43,501 nt of DNA from Sandaracinus sp. (GTDB taxonomy: Bacteria; Myxococcota_A; Polyangia; Polyangiales; Houyiibacteriaceae). The notes beneath the pieces were generated by a model. That model saw nothing but the letters and a program-made list of their open reading frames with translations. It searched no databases and was not told the origin of the DNA. The translations under genes were made by a program, and so were the position numbers. Shown one piece after another: positions 24,907 through 32,788 of the stretch. The first letter of the stretch is position 1. The number at the start of each line of letters is the position of its first letter. The DNA lies in assembly GCA_002699025.1 (NCBI GenBank), contig PABA01000234.1, positions 9,783 through 53,283 of the forward strand. The letters run 5' to 3'.

Positions 24907-24978
24907 TCGCGCGTAGGGCGTCGGTGCCGGACGACCTGGAAGGGGAGCCTCGGCCCCGCGCCGACGTAGCTGGCGGTG

Positions 24979-25953
24979 ATGGACGGGAGAGCGAGGCGAG
25001 GCGCGGCGGCGCTGGTGTGGGTGCTGCTGGTCGCCGGGGCGAGCGGCTGCGGAGACCCGGGCGCGGGTGAGGGTGACGCGGGAGCGGCTCCTGACGGCGC
25101 GGTCACGGACGGCGCGACACTGGACGGCGCGACACTGGACGGCGCGACACTGGACGGCGCGACACTGGACGGCGCGACCCCGGACGCTGGCTCGAGCGAC
25201 GCGGGCTCGAGCGAAGCCGACGCGGGCGACATCGACGCAGGCACCTTCGCCGATGGCGGGGTCCCCGATGGAGGCGGGTCCGACGACGCCGGCGCCGCCG
25301 ACGCGAGCGCTCCCGAAGACGCCGGCGAACCGGACGCCGGTCTCGACGCCGGCACGGACGCCGGTCTCGACGCCGGCACGGACGCCGGGACCGACGCAGG
25401 CACGGACGCCGGCACCGACGCCGGCACCGACGCCGGCCCGCCCCGCATCCCCGGCCTCGACACGCCGTGCAGCCAGGGCCCGGGCTGGAGCCTCTGGCGC
25501 TTCGGCTTCCACCGCGACAGCACCTCCCCCGCCATCGAGGTCTGGGACGCCACCTGCGACTACCGCCCCCTGAGCGCCTGCAGCGTCGTCGCCTTCGGCA
25601 GCGGCGTCCGCAGCGTCATGGGCGGCACCGCCGTCCTCGTCACCACCTCGAGCGGCACCGTCCGCGTCCGCTACTCCGTCGCCGGCCTCAGCTTCTCCGG
25701 CGCCACGCTCCACGTGCAGGCCCGCAGCTACTCCACCGGCTCGTCCACCGACGTCCGCGCCTGGTCCCCCCTCTACGGCGCCACCACCTTCGGCCCCGTC
25801 GACAACGACTTCACCTACGACTGGTACGCGGCCGACTGGAGCGCGTCCCTCTCCCCGAGCGACGACCCCCTCCTCACGGCCATCGAGCTCAACGCCTCCG
25901 GCGGCTCCGGCCAGCTCGCCCTCCGCGAGGTCGAGCTCTGCCTCGAGCCCTGA
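24979..25953 (+). CDS. Lipoprotein with DGATL and DAG tandem repeats
   Basis: The product has about 324 residues from the ATG at 24979; a GTG directly before it is also possible. The signal peptide ends in AGASGC, an acceptable lipobox. A long flexible region follows, made from two DNA repeat tracts: DGATL (25105-25179) and LDAGTDAG/GTDAG (about 25333-25437). This is the common myxobacterial surface-lipoprotein style. The C-terminal 170 residues form a globular beta-rich domain with four cysteines (CSQGPGWSLWRFGF, ATCDYRPLSAC, ELCLEP), possibly a jelly-roll or carbohydrate-binding type. No motif lets me name a ligand. Confidence 0.8.
   Translation: MDGRARRGAAALVWVLLVAGASGCGDPGAGEGDAGAAPDGAVTDGATLDGATLDGATLDGATLDGATPDAGSSDAGSSEADAGDIDAGTFADGGVPDGGGSDDAGAADASAPEDAGEPDAGLDAGTDAGLDAGTDAGTDAGTDAGTDAGTDAGPPRIPGLDTPCSQGPGWSLWRFGFHRDSTSPAIEVWDATCDYRPLSACSVVAFGSGVRSVMGGTAVLVTTSSGTVRVRYSVAGLSFSGATLHVQARSYSTGSSTDVRAWSPLYGATTFGPVDNDFTYDWYAADWSASLSPSDDPLLTAIELNASGGSGQLALREVELCLEP
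25105..25179 (+). repeat. 15-bp tandem repeat (five units, coding)
   Basis: Five consecutive units of CTGGACGGCGCGACA (the first with ACGG) encode DGATL repeats. The internal units are identical, which indicates recent slippage and a likely length-variable site between strains. Confidence 0.9.
25333..25437 (+). repeat. 12/24-bp DAG-coding tandem repeats
   Basis: Units of the type GACGCCGGCACG and GACGCCGGTCTC alternate, then run as a 12-bp repeat, encoding (L/T)DAG(T) repeats in the lipoprotein linker. Unit identity is high but less perfect than in the upstream 15-bp tract. Confidence 0.85.
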
Positions 25954-26094
25954 GGCGCGCCTGCCTCGAGCCCCACCGCGCCGCCGAGCTCGGCCCCGAT
26001 CTCCCAGCCACCCCCGGCCTCCGACTCGGGCTCCGCGCCCCGAGCCCAGCGCCGGCGAGCGCCCCCGACCCTCGCTGCTAGACTGACGGCGCCC

Positions 26095-27855
26095 ATGGTG
26101 GAGGCGCTCCCGCGGCAATTCGGCTCGTACGTGCTCGAGCGTCGGCTCGGTGTCGGCGGCATGGCGGAGACCTTCGTCGCCCGCCGCGCCGCCTACGACG
26201 GCGTGGAGCAGCGCGTCTGCCTCAAGCGCGTCCTGCCCGCCTTCAACCAGGACCCGACCTTCGTCCGCCAGTTCCAGCGCGAGGCGAAGCTCGCCGGGCG
26301 CCTCCGCCACAGCCACGTGGTCGGCGTGCTCGACTTCGGCGAGCACCAGGGCGAGCAGTACATGGCCCTCGAGCTGGTCGATGGCGTCGACCTCCGCGCG
26401 CTCCTCGCCTCGAGCGAGGACGGCCGCCTGCCCCCGGCGCTCGCGGCGCTCATCGCCCTCGACCTCGCCTACGCCCTCGAGTACGCGCACGAGCAGGGCG
26501 TCGTGCACCGCGACGTCACGCCCTCGAACGTCCTCCTCTCGCAGCGCGGCGAGGTGAAGCTCGCGGACTTCGGCGTCGCCAAGGCGCTGACGGGCGCGAC
26601 GATCGCCACCGCCTCGGGCTTCGTGAAGGGCAAGGTCCCCTACATGGCGCCCGAGCAGATGCGCGGCACGGACGTGGACGGCCGCGCGGACGTCTTCTCG
26701 CTCGGCGTCACGCTCTTCGAGATGCTCGCCGGGCGGCGGCCCTTCGTCGGTCAGCACGACGTCGAGGTCATGATGAAGATCCTCGAAGGCGAGCGCGCCA
26801 CGCTCCGCGAGGTGGCGCCGGACGTCCCGGAGGCGCTCGCCGCCGCCGTCGAGGGGTGCCTCCACACCGATCGGGAGCAGCGCTGGGACGACGCGGGCGC
26901 CCTCATCGACGCCCTCACGCCGACCCTCGGCTCCCCGAAGGCGCGGGACACGCTCGCCGAGCGCGTGCGCCAGGCGCACGCCGTCCCCGCCGAGCCCCTC
27001 GGCACGCGCGACACGGAGCTCGCCGAGGTGCCCGAGGCGGCCCGCGCCGCGGCCGACGTCCCTGCGACCATGGCGAGCGCGCCCGCCACCGACGCGCGAG
27101 GCCGGCTCCCCACGCCGGGCGCCGCCCTCGACTCGCAGCAGCCCGCGCCCCGGCTGACGGAGGAGACGCCCGCGCGCCCCGCCAGCAGCCGCAGGGGCCT
27201 CGTCGTCGCCGCCGCGCTCCTGCTCCTCGGCGGCGGCGGCGCGGCGCTCGCCATCGGCGCCGCCGGAGGCGACGAGCCCGAGGTCGCCGCGCCGACCCCC
27301 GTGGGCGCGCCCGCCAGCGAGGCGGCCGAGGAGGCCGCGGGCGAGGCCCCGCCCGAGCCCGTGCCCGCCGAGCTCCCGAGCGGCGTCGTCCCGCCCGAGC
27401 CCGAGGAGAGCGAGCCCGCCAGGCCGGCCGAGGGCGAGCCGGCGGAGCGCTCCCGGCGCGCCGCCGTCGAGCGCCCCGCCCGCGCGCGCCGGGCCGCCCG
27501 CCGCGCCGACGCGCCGACCACGATGACGGCGACCCCGCCGGTCGAGGCCGCGCCCGAGCCCGCGGTGGCCTCGGCTCCCGGCCCCGCGATGACCGAGCCG
27601 GCGCCGGAGCCCACGCCCGAGCCCGCGCCGACGCCGATGCGCGAGGCGCCCGGCACGGTGCGCGTCTCCGTCGTCCCCTATGGCTCGCTCTGGGTCGACG
27701 GGCGCCGCGTGGGCGACGCGCCCATGAACCTCGAGCTCGAGCCGGGCGCGCACCGCATCGGCATCGGCCGCGGTCGCCCGGAGGTCACGCGCCGCGTGCG
27801 CATCCGCTCCGGCCGCGCCACCACGCCCCTCGTCGTCGAGCTCCCGGGGAACTGA
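26095..27855 (+). CDS. Membrane Ser/Thr protein kinase with C-terminal PEGA domain
   Basis: The 586-residue product begins with a Hanks-type kinase domain (about 8-275). It has the glycine loop GVGGMAETF, catalytic Lys44, the HRDVTPSNVLL loop with Asp140, Asp158 in DFG and the APEQ motif, all intact, so it should be active. A Pro/Ala/Glu linker leads to one membrane span at about 364-390, then a long Pro/Ala-rich and Arg-rich periplasmic segment. A PEGA-type beta domain (about 521-586; VRVSVVPYGSLWVDGRRVG) ends the protein. The gene after it starts only 4 bp downstream and encodes a TonB-C-like protein, suggesting a joint role in envelope sensing or transport control. Confidence 0.93.
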   Translation: MVEALPRQFGSYVLERRLGVGGMAETFVARRAAYDGVEQRVCLKRVLPAFNQDPTFVRQFQREAKLAGRLRHSHVVGVLDFGEHQGEQYMALELVDGVDLRALLASSEDGRLPPALAALIALDLAYALEYAHEQGVVHRDVTPSNVLLSQRGEVKLADFGVAKALTGATIATASGFVKGKVPYMAPEQMRGTDVDGRADVFSLGVTLFEMLAGRRPFVGQHDVEVMMKILEGERATLREVAPDVPEALAAAVEGCLHTDREQRWDDAGALIDALTPTLGSPKARDTLAERVRQAHAVPAEPLGTRDTELAEVPEAARAAADVPATMASAPATDARGRLPTPGAALDSQQPAPRLTEETPARPASSRRGLVVAAALLLLGGGGAALAIGAAGGDEPEVAAPTPVGAPASEAAEEAAGEAPPEPVPAELPSGVVPPEPEESEPARPAEGEPAERSRRAAVERPARARRAARRADAPTTMTATPPVEAAPEPAVASAPGPAMTEPAPEPTPEPAPTPMREAPGTVRVSVVPYGSLWVDGRRVGDAPMNLELEPGAHRIGIGRGRPEVTRRVRIRSGRATTPLVVELPGN

Positions 27856-27859
27856 CCCC

Positions 27860-29056
27860 GTGCCGCGCCGCGCGCACGCCCCGGCCCCCTTCCGCGCCTC
27901 CGTGACGCGGGCGGCGGAATCGGCGCCGCCCGCTGGCGGTTGCGGACCCGTGCAGGGCGAGGCCGGGAGACGGCGGGGCCGCGCGCCGAGCAGTGGGCGC
28001 GGCCCCGGCCGATGGGGCGGCGCCGGGGCGTCGGCCCTGGCGTTCGCGCTGAGCCTCGCGGCGAGCGCGCACGCCCACGACGGCGAGGCCCCGGCCGGCG
28101 AGCACCCGGAGGCCACCCCGGACCCGGGCGCGGCCACCCCACCGCCGCCTCCGCCGCCCGAAGAGGCCCCGCCCGAGCCGCGCGAGCCCGACCTGATGCC
28201 GCCGCTCACGCTCGCCGAGAGCGTCGGCTGGATCTTCGAGCCCGCCCCCGCCCCGAGCGACCCGGACGAGATCGCCGCGCGCCGCCTCGAGCGCTGGCTC
28301 GTCGAGCAGCTCCAGCAGGACTCGCTCGAGCACATCGGCGCCGACGGCTGGTACCACCACTTCGGCCGCCAGGTCCGCCGCAGCGTCGACGTCGACTCGA
28401 CCGACATCCTCGAGGAGCGCCGCCGCGGCATGAACGTCGCCGAGCGCCTCGTCGACGAGCTCGGGCGCTACGCCGGCGGCCCCGAGGCCCCGCTCGACAC
28501 GCCCGGGCAGCCGTCCAACGAGAGCCTCGCCCGCCAGTCGGGGCCGGTCGATCCCGCCGAGCGCGAGGGGCTCGTGCGCATGGACATGGAGAACATGCTC
28601 AACGCGCCCGTGAACTGGTACCGGGTCGACGTGCGCTGCACCCACGCGCCCGACGGCGACCTGCTCGCCGTCTGGGTCGTGCGCTCGTCGGGCAACCGCG
28701 TCGTCGACGAGGCGGCGCTCCGGGCCATCCGCGAGGGCTCGGCCCGCGTCGCCCCGCCGCCCCCCGAGATCGTCGGCGATCGGAGCGCGATCGTCAGCGA
28801 GTGGGCCGTGATGATCGGCGAGGTCGCCACCCAGTGGAACCAGGCCGGCTGCACCACCGGGGGCCCCCAGGGCACGCAATGCGCGGCGCTCGGGCGCGGC
28901 ATCATCCGCACGCGCCTGCGCCTGCTCCGCGTCATCGACGAGCGCCACCCGACGCATGGCGAGCGGGAGGAGGCGGCGCGGCGGCGTCGCGAGCGCGAGC
29001 GCGAAGGCGAGGCCCCGCTGCGCCCGACCACGCCCCCCACGCCGCCACGACCCTGA
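27860..29056 (+). CDS. Exported TonB C-terminal-like protein
   Basis: The product is up to 398 residues from the GTG at 27860; in-frame GTGs at 27902 and 27950 are alternatives, since the first 45 residues are Arg/Gly-rich. A hydrophobic segment ending ASAHAHDGE looks like a signal peptide. A short Pro-rich stretch and a unique region with QLQQDSLEHIG and YHHFGRQVRR follow. Residues around 250-300 match the TonB C-terminal pattern, with YRVDVRCTHAPDGDLLAVWVVRSSG and VVDEAALRAIREGSA. There is no clear N-terminal membrane anchor or ExbB/ExbD gene nearby, so energy transduction is doubtful. It is in an operon with the kinase. Confidence 0.75.
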   Translation: MPRRAHAPAPFRASVTRAAESAPPAGGCGPVQGEAGRRRGRAPSSGRGPGRWGGAGASALAFALSLAASAHAHDGEAPAGEHPEATPDPGAATPPPPPPPEEAPPEPREPDLMPPLTLAESVGWIFEPAPAPSDPDEIAARRLERWLVEQLQQDSLEHIGADGWYHHFGRQVRRSVDVDSTDILEERRRGMNVAERLVDELGRYAGGPEAPLDTPGQPSNESLARQSGPVDPAEREGLVRMDMENMLNAPVNWYRVDVRCTHAPDGDLLAVWVVRSSGNRVVDEAALRAIREGSARVAPPPPEIVGDRSAIVSEWAVMIGEVATQWNQAGCTTGGPQGTQCAALGRGIIRTRLRLLRVIDERHPTHGEREEAARRRREREREGEAPLRPTTPPTPPRP

Positions 29057-29095
29057 GCCGCGAGGCGCCGCACGGGTTCGTGGTAGGACGGCTCC

Positions 29096-29956
29096 GTGCA
29101 GCTCCATCTCCTCGACGGCACCTTCGAGCTCTTCCGCATGTTCTACGGCGCGCCCCCCGGCGAGTCGGCGAGCGGCCAGGAGGTCGGCGCGGCCCGCGCC
29201 CTGCTCCGGAGCTTCGCGGCGCTCCTCCGGCAGCCCGACGTCACGCACGTCGGCGTCGCCTTCGACCACGTGATCGAGTCGTTCCGCAACGCGCTCTTCG
29301 ACGGCTACAAGACCGGCGAGGGCATGGACCCGGTGCTCCACGCCCAGTTCCCGCTCGCCGAGCGCGCGGCCCGGGCGCTCGGGCTCGTCGTCTGGCCCAT
29401 GGAGGAGTTCGAGGCGGACGACGCCCTCGCCTCGGCCGCTGCGAAGTACGCCGACGCGCCCGGCGTCGAGCGCGTGCTCCTCTGCTCACCCGACAAGGAC
29501 CTCGCGCAGTCCGTGCGGGGCGAGAAGGTGGTGGCCTTCGACCGGCTCCGGAAGAAGCTCATGGACGAGGAGGGCGTCGTCGCGAAGTTCGGCATCCCGC
29601 CGCGCGCCATCCCCGCCTACCTCGCGCTCGTCGGTGATCCGCAGGACGGCATCCCGGGCATCCCGCGCTGGGGCGCCAAGAGCACCGCCACCGTGCTCGC
29701 CCGCTACGGCCGCATCGACGCTATCCCGGCCGACGCCGCGGACTGGGACGTGAAGGTGCGCGGCGCCAAGACCCTCGCCGCCAACCTCGAAGCCGAGCGC
29801 GAGGCCGCCCGCCTCTACGAGCGCCTCGCCACGCTCCGCCTCGACGCCCCCATCCCCGAGCCCCTGGACGCCCTCCGCTGGACCGGCCCCAGCGAGGACC
29901 TCGCCCCCCTCTGCGCGGAGCTCCGCATCGATCCCCCACGCCTCCCGTCGCCCTAG
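29096..29956 (+). CDS. Stand-alone 5'-3' exonuclease (PolI N-domain / FEN family)
   Basis: This is a 286-residue FEN-type nuclease without a polymerase, starting at a GTG with no strong ribosome site. Conserved acidic motifs are present: LLDGTFELFRMFYG, EEFEADDALAS, CSPDKDLAQ and the helix-hairpin-helix region GDPQDGIPGIPRWGAKSTATVLARYG. It probably removes RNA primers or flaps, or acts in repair. The product ends in low-charge residues just before the GTGCCC repeat array. Gene order does not link it to a replication operon. Confidence 0.92.
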   Translation: MQLHLLDGTFELFRMFYGAPPGESASGQEVGAARALLRSFAALLRQPDVTHVGVAFDHVIESFRNALFDGYKTGEGMDPVLHAQFPLAERAARALGLVVWPMEEFEADDALASAAAKYADAPGVERVLLCSPDKDLAQSVRGEKVVAFDRLRKKLMDEEGVVAKFGIPPRAIPAYLALVGDPQDGIPGIPRWGAKSTATVLARYGRIDAIPADAADWDVKVRGAKTLAANLEAEREAARLYERLATLRLDAPIPEPLDALRWTGPSEDLAPLCAELRIDPPRLPSP

Positions 29957-29965
29957 CGACGGGAA

Positions 29966-30111
29966 CCCGTGCCCGTGCCCCTGCCCTTGCCCGTGCCCGC
30001 CGGCTGACGAGCCCCATCCGCGAACCCGAAGAGCGTCCTCGCTACCCCTGCCCCTGCCCCTGCCCCTGCCCGCCGGCTGACGAGCCCCATCCGCGAACCC
30101 GAAGAGCGCCC
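29966..30111. repeat. GTGCCC/CTGCCC hexamer arrays with a 42-bp duplicated unit
   Basis: Two arrays of CCCGTG/CCCCTG hexamers are each followed by an identical 42-bp segment (29994-30035 and 30067-30108) that begins TGCCCGCCGGCTGACGAG and ends CCCGAAGAGCG. A related but shorter unit recurs at 31115-31136 after another hexamer array, on the other side of sfsA. There is no gene here. Confidence 0.88.
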
Positions 30112-31029
30112 TCACTCCTTCTTCGCCGCCGCCCTCTTCGTCGCCGCCCTCTTCTTCGCCGCCGCCTTCTTCTTCGCCGCCGCCCTCTTCGCCCCCGCCT
30201 TCCCCGCCCGCTTCGCCGCATCCGCCGCCCTCTTCGCCGGGTCCCGCACCCACCCCGACCAGCGCAGCCGCTCCTCCCGCCACGGCCGGAGCCGCGCCAC
30301 GTCCACCCGCCGCAGCTCCACCGGGATCGCGTCCAGCACCTCGTAGGCCTCCGGCGTCACGCGGATCCGCACCGCCCGAAAGCGCACCCCCGCCGCCTTC
30401 GCCGCCCGCGCCGCCTCCGCGAAGCGCGGGTCGTGCAGCTCCGAGGGCCGCACCGCCACCACGTCGTCGCGCTGCACCGTGAAGAGCACCGTCGCCTTCG
30501 CCCCCGCGCGCACCTCCGCCGAGAGCGCCTCGAGGTGATGCGCCGCCCGCTCGCTCACCGAGTCCGGGAAGTAACCGCGCCCATCCGGGTAGACGAGGTG
30601 GCAGTTCTTCACCTCGACGAAGTGCGGCGTCTTCCCCTCGAGCAGGAAGTCCGCCCGGGAGCGCTCCCCGTAGCGCACCTCGCTCCGCAGCGCGGCGAAG
30701 CGCTTCAGGCCCGGGAGCACCCGCGCCGCGAGCAGCCGCCCCACGATCGCGTTCGGCACCACCGTGTTGGTGCCCACCACGCGCCCCCCGTCCTCCATCA
30801 GCTCCCACGTGTAGCGGAGCTTCCGCGGGCTCTCCGGCGGCACGGCCGAGAGCCAGACCTTCGCGCCCGGGCGGACCAGCCCCTCCATGCGCCCCGGGTT
30901 CACGCAATGCGCCCGCACCCGCGGGCCGTCGTCCAGCGCGACCTCGGCGATGAAGCGATCATAGCGCCCGACGAGCCGCCCCGTCTGGAGCGGCCCCGTC
31001 AGCTCGACGTGGGGAATGCGCAGCAGCAC
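30112..31029 (-). CDS. sfsA: SfsA family protein with histone-H1-like tail
   Basis: This SfsA-family protein (DNA-binding, nuclease-like fold; 'sugar fermentation stimulation') has 305 residues, about 65 more than usual. The core carries the family motifs VRAHCVNPGRMEGL, RKLRYTWEL, GTNTVVPNAIVGRLL, SRADFLLEG and EVKNCHLVYPDGRGYFPDSVSERA, including the acidic and Lys residues expected at the active-site-like pocket. The extra C-terminus, after about residue 270, is nearly all Lys, Ala and Arg (AKRAAAKKKAAAKKRA type), like the tails of histone H1-like bacterial proteins, and should bind DNA. The gene is flanked by hexamer repeat arrays. The biological role of SfsA is still uncertain. Confidence 0.92.
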   Translation of the reverse strand: MLLRIPHVELTGPLQTGRLVGRYDRFIAEVALDDGPRVRAHCVNPGRMEGLVRPGAKVWLSAVPPESPRKLRYTWELMEDGGRVVGTNTVVPNAIVGRLLAARVLPGLKRFAALRSEVRYGERSRADFLLEGKTPHFVEVKNCHLVYPDGRGYFPDSVSERAAHHLEALSAEVRAGAKATVLFTVQRDDVVAVRPSELHDPRFAEAARAAKAAGVRFRAVRIRVTPEAYEVLDAIPVELRRVDVARLRPWREERLRWSGWVRDPAKRAADAAKRAGKAGAKRAAAKKKAAAKKRAATKRAAAKKE

Positions 31030-31094
31030 GCCCCCGGTCTGAGGCGCCCCCCGACGGGCGGCAAGCCCATGCGCGACGCGCCCAGCGACGGCCC

Positions 31095-31290
31095 CGTGCC
31101 CGTGCCCCTGCCCCTGCCCGCCGACTGACGAGCCCCCGAGCCCACCTTCGAGCCCGAACCACGAGCACGTTGCGTCGGGTGGGTCGTCACGCCGTCGTTC
31201 ACGCCAGCGGCGCCAAGCTCCACGACCTGTTCATGTGCTCTCGACGTTCGCCTCGGCGGGCACGGGCAGGGGCACGGGCACGGGCACGGG
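31095..31290. repeat. Hexamer arrays upstream of sfsA, in both orientations
   Basis: CCGTGCCCGTGCCCCTGCCC-type units near 31095-31120 are followed by a shortened copy of the 42-bp unit (TGCCCGCCGACTGACGAGCC from 31115). At 31255-31290 the same hexamer appears in inverse orientation as GGCACG/GGGCAG repeats. A short run of GTTCCCCC units follows (31291-31315). The spacer 31030-31320 contains no supported gene. Confidence 0.8.
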
Positions 31291-31320
31291 TTTCCCCCGT
31301 TCCCCCGTTCCCCCCGCCCC

Positions 31321-31791
31321 CTACGGAGGCGTCTCGCCCTCCGGCCGCACCACCAGCACCGGGCAGCGCGCCAGCCGCGACACCCGCTCCGCCACGCTGC
31401 CGAGCAACATGCGCCGGAGCCCACGCCGCCCGTGCGAGCCGACCACGATCAGGTCCGCCTTCGACGTCTGTGCGTGCTCCGCGATCGCCTCGCCGGGATC
31501 GTCGTGGCTCAGCTCGTGCGTCTCCACGTCCAGCTCCGCCAGCCGCGCGGCCCGCAGCTCCTCGAGCGCCTTCGCCGCGCCCGCGCGCACCTCGGCGGCC
31601 GCCTCCTCCATGGCCCGCGAGGGCCCCTGGAGCGCCGTCGGCGCGTGGAAGGGCAGCGGATCGTAGACGTGCACCAGGTGGAGCGTCGCGCCGTGCGCCT
31701 CGGCGAGCCACGCCGCCGCGTCGATCGCCGACTGGCTCGCCTCGGAGAGATCGGTCGCCACGACGACGACCTTCGGGGGGAAGTGCTTCAT
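31321..31791 (-). CDS. Universal stress protein (UspA domain)
   Basis: This 156-residue single-domain Usp begins VVVATDLSEASQSA. It keeps the ATP-binding signature GSHGRRGLRRMLLGSVAE (G-2x-G-9x-G-S), so it probably belongs to the ATP-binding subclass. Its start lies 1 bp after the stop of the upstream Usp gene at 31793-32404, so the two form an operon. Such proteins are typical parts of low-oxygen or growth-arrest regulons. The sequence is close in style to the plus-strand Usp at 32789, which is probably a paralogue. Confidence 0.94.
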   Translation of the reverse strand: MKHFPPKVVVVATDLSEASQSAIDAAAWLAEAHGATLHLVHVYDPLPFHAPTALQGPSRAMEEAAAEVRAGAAKALEELRAARLAELDVETHELSHDDPGEAIAEHAQTSKADLIVVGSHGRRGLRRMLLGSVAERVSRLARCPVLVVRPEGETPP

Positions 31792-31792
31792 C

Positions 31793-32404
31793 TCAGAACG
31801 TCGGCGAGGTGGGCCGACCGAGGCCCTTCCAGGCGTCGATGAGCGTGGACTTGTAGTGATGGCGCTCCATGCCCTGCGCCGCGGACTTCCGCGCCTCCTC
31901 CTGCTCGGGCGTCAGCGGCTCGTCCGGGAGCGTCGTCTTCTCCATCTCGCCGAGCTTGTTCTCGTGCGCCACGAGCACCGGGAAGCGGCCGTCGCGGATC
32001 AGCCCATCGGCCACCGAGCCGAGCACCAGCTTCTTCATGCCCGTGTTGCCGCGCGTCCCGACGATCACCAGGTCGCCCTCGTAGTCGACGGCCACCTGCC
32101 GGATGACCTCGAGCGGCTCGCCGAGGCGCACGTGCTGCCAGATGGGCACGGCGTCGAGCGCGATCTGCTCCTGCTCGAGGATCTTCACGACCCGGTTCCA
32201 GATCTCCCGCGGCGCGTGGCCGAGCGCCTCGGCCTGGCGCTCCACCTTCGAGCCCGGCGAGGCCATGTCCTTCTCCGTCACGGCGTGGGCGATGTGCACG
32301 ACGCACTCCCCTGCCCGATGGGCGGCCATGCGCACGGCCTGGCGGAAGGCGCGCTCCCCGAAATCGGAGAAGTCCATACCCACGATCAGCGTCCAGCTCT
32401 TCAT
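31793..32404 (-). CDS. Universal stress protein with C-terminal extension
   Basis: The 203-residue Usp starts at the ATG at 32404 (MKSWTLIVGMDFSDFGERA). The nucleotide-binding signature GTRGNTGMKKLVLGSVAD is present. About 45 residues beyond the usual end (from ENKLGEMEKTTLPDEPL to the C-terminus) are charged, and I do not recognise them. It is the first gene of a minus-strand pair, divergent from the Usp at 32789 across a 384-bp gap. A -24/-12-like element on the minus strand at 32714-32729 could serve it through a long leader. Confidence 0.92.
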   Translation of the reverse strand: MKSWTLIVGMDFSDFGERAFRQAVRMAAHRAGECVVHIAHAVTEKDMASPGSKVERQAEALGHAPREIWNRVVKILEQEQIALDAVPIWQHVRLGEPLEVIRQVAVDYEGDLVIVGTRGNTGMKKLVLGSVADGLIRDGRFPVLVAHENKLGEMEKTTLPDEPLTPEQEEARKSAAQGMERHHYKSTLIDAWKGLGRPTSPTF

Positions 32405-32437
32405 CGTCTCGTCCTCGGTCCGGCCCGCACGTTCGCC

Positions 32438-32453
32438 GGGCATTCGGTTTGCA
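32438..32453 (+). promoter_or_regulatory. Candidate sigma-54 promoter for the plus-strand Usp
   Basis: GGGCATTCGGTTTGCA fits the -24/-12 pattern: GGCA and TTGCA with GG and GC 12 bp apart. The predicted start near 32465 gives a leader of about 320 bases before the ATG at 32789, and the 11-bp inverted repeat lies at its 5' end. The match is good but the distance makes it uncertain. Confidence 0.4.
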
Positions 32454-32713
32454 GTGTCTCGATCGCCGGTGCGATCAACGGTGCCATCAAAAGTGCGATC
32501 GAGACGGCGGCTGCGTTGGCAGCGCGCGGATGTCGTTCGGTCGTCTCGTTCAGTCGCGTCGTTCGTTCGATTCGGCGTCGGTGCCTCGGCGTCGGTGCCT
32601 CGGCCTCGCGCCGCATCCAAGCATCTCTTGCGGAGCCTGTCTCGCTGTGGTCGGCTCGCCTTCGTCGGCGGGCCTCGCGTCGAGGCCGAATCTGCCTTCG
32701 ACGCCAGCGGGTT

Positions 32714-32729
32714 TGCAACCCTCGGACCA
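32714..32729 (-). promoter_or_regulatory. Candidate sigma-54 promoter for the minus-strand Usp pair
   Basis: Read on the minus strand the site is TGGTCCGAGGGTTGCA, with TGG and TTGCA correctly spaced. It would start transcription near 32703, about 300 bases before the Usp ATG at 32404. This leader would overlap, in antisense, the leader from the promoter at 32438. Confidence 0.4.
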
Positions 32730-32788
32730 GCCCCCGCACACCCTTTTCGCGCGACGCCCAGCGGGCCGCGCCCCAGGAGACACCCACC

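Larger units (their letters stand above)
32405..32788. other. Divergent Usp intergenic region with structured leader
   Basis: This 384-bp gap contains an 11-bp perfect inverted repeat GTCTCGATCGC / GCGATCGAGAC (32456-32466 and 32495-32505). An alternative inner pairing is GATCGC with GCGATC at 32471-32476. A direct repeat CGGCGTCGGTGCCT occurs twice around 32573-32602. Two -24/-12-like elements point towards each other. Base composition is less GC-rich than around it. No gene is supported. Confidence 0.6.

Noticed and set aside
32470-32486. A second -24/-12-like site on the minus strand (TGGCACC then TCGCA) before the Usp pair
   Set aside because: GG and GC are 13 bp apart instead of 12, a spacing that normally abolishes sigma-54 function.
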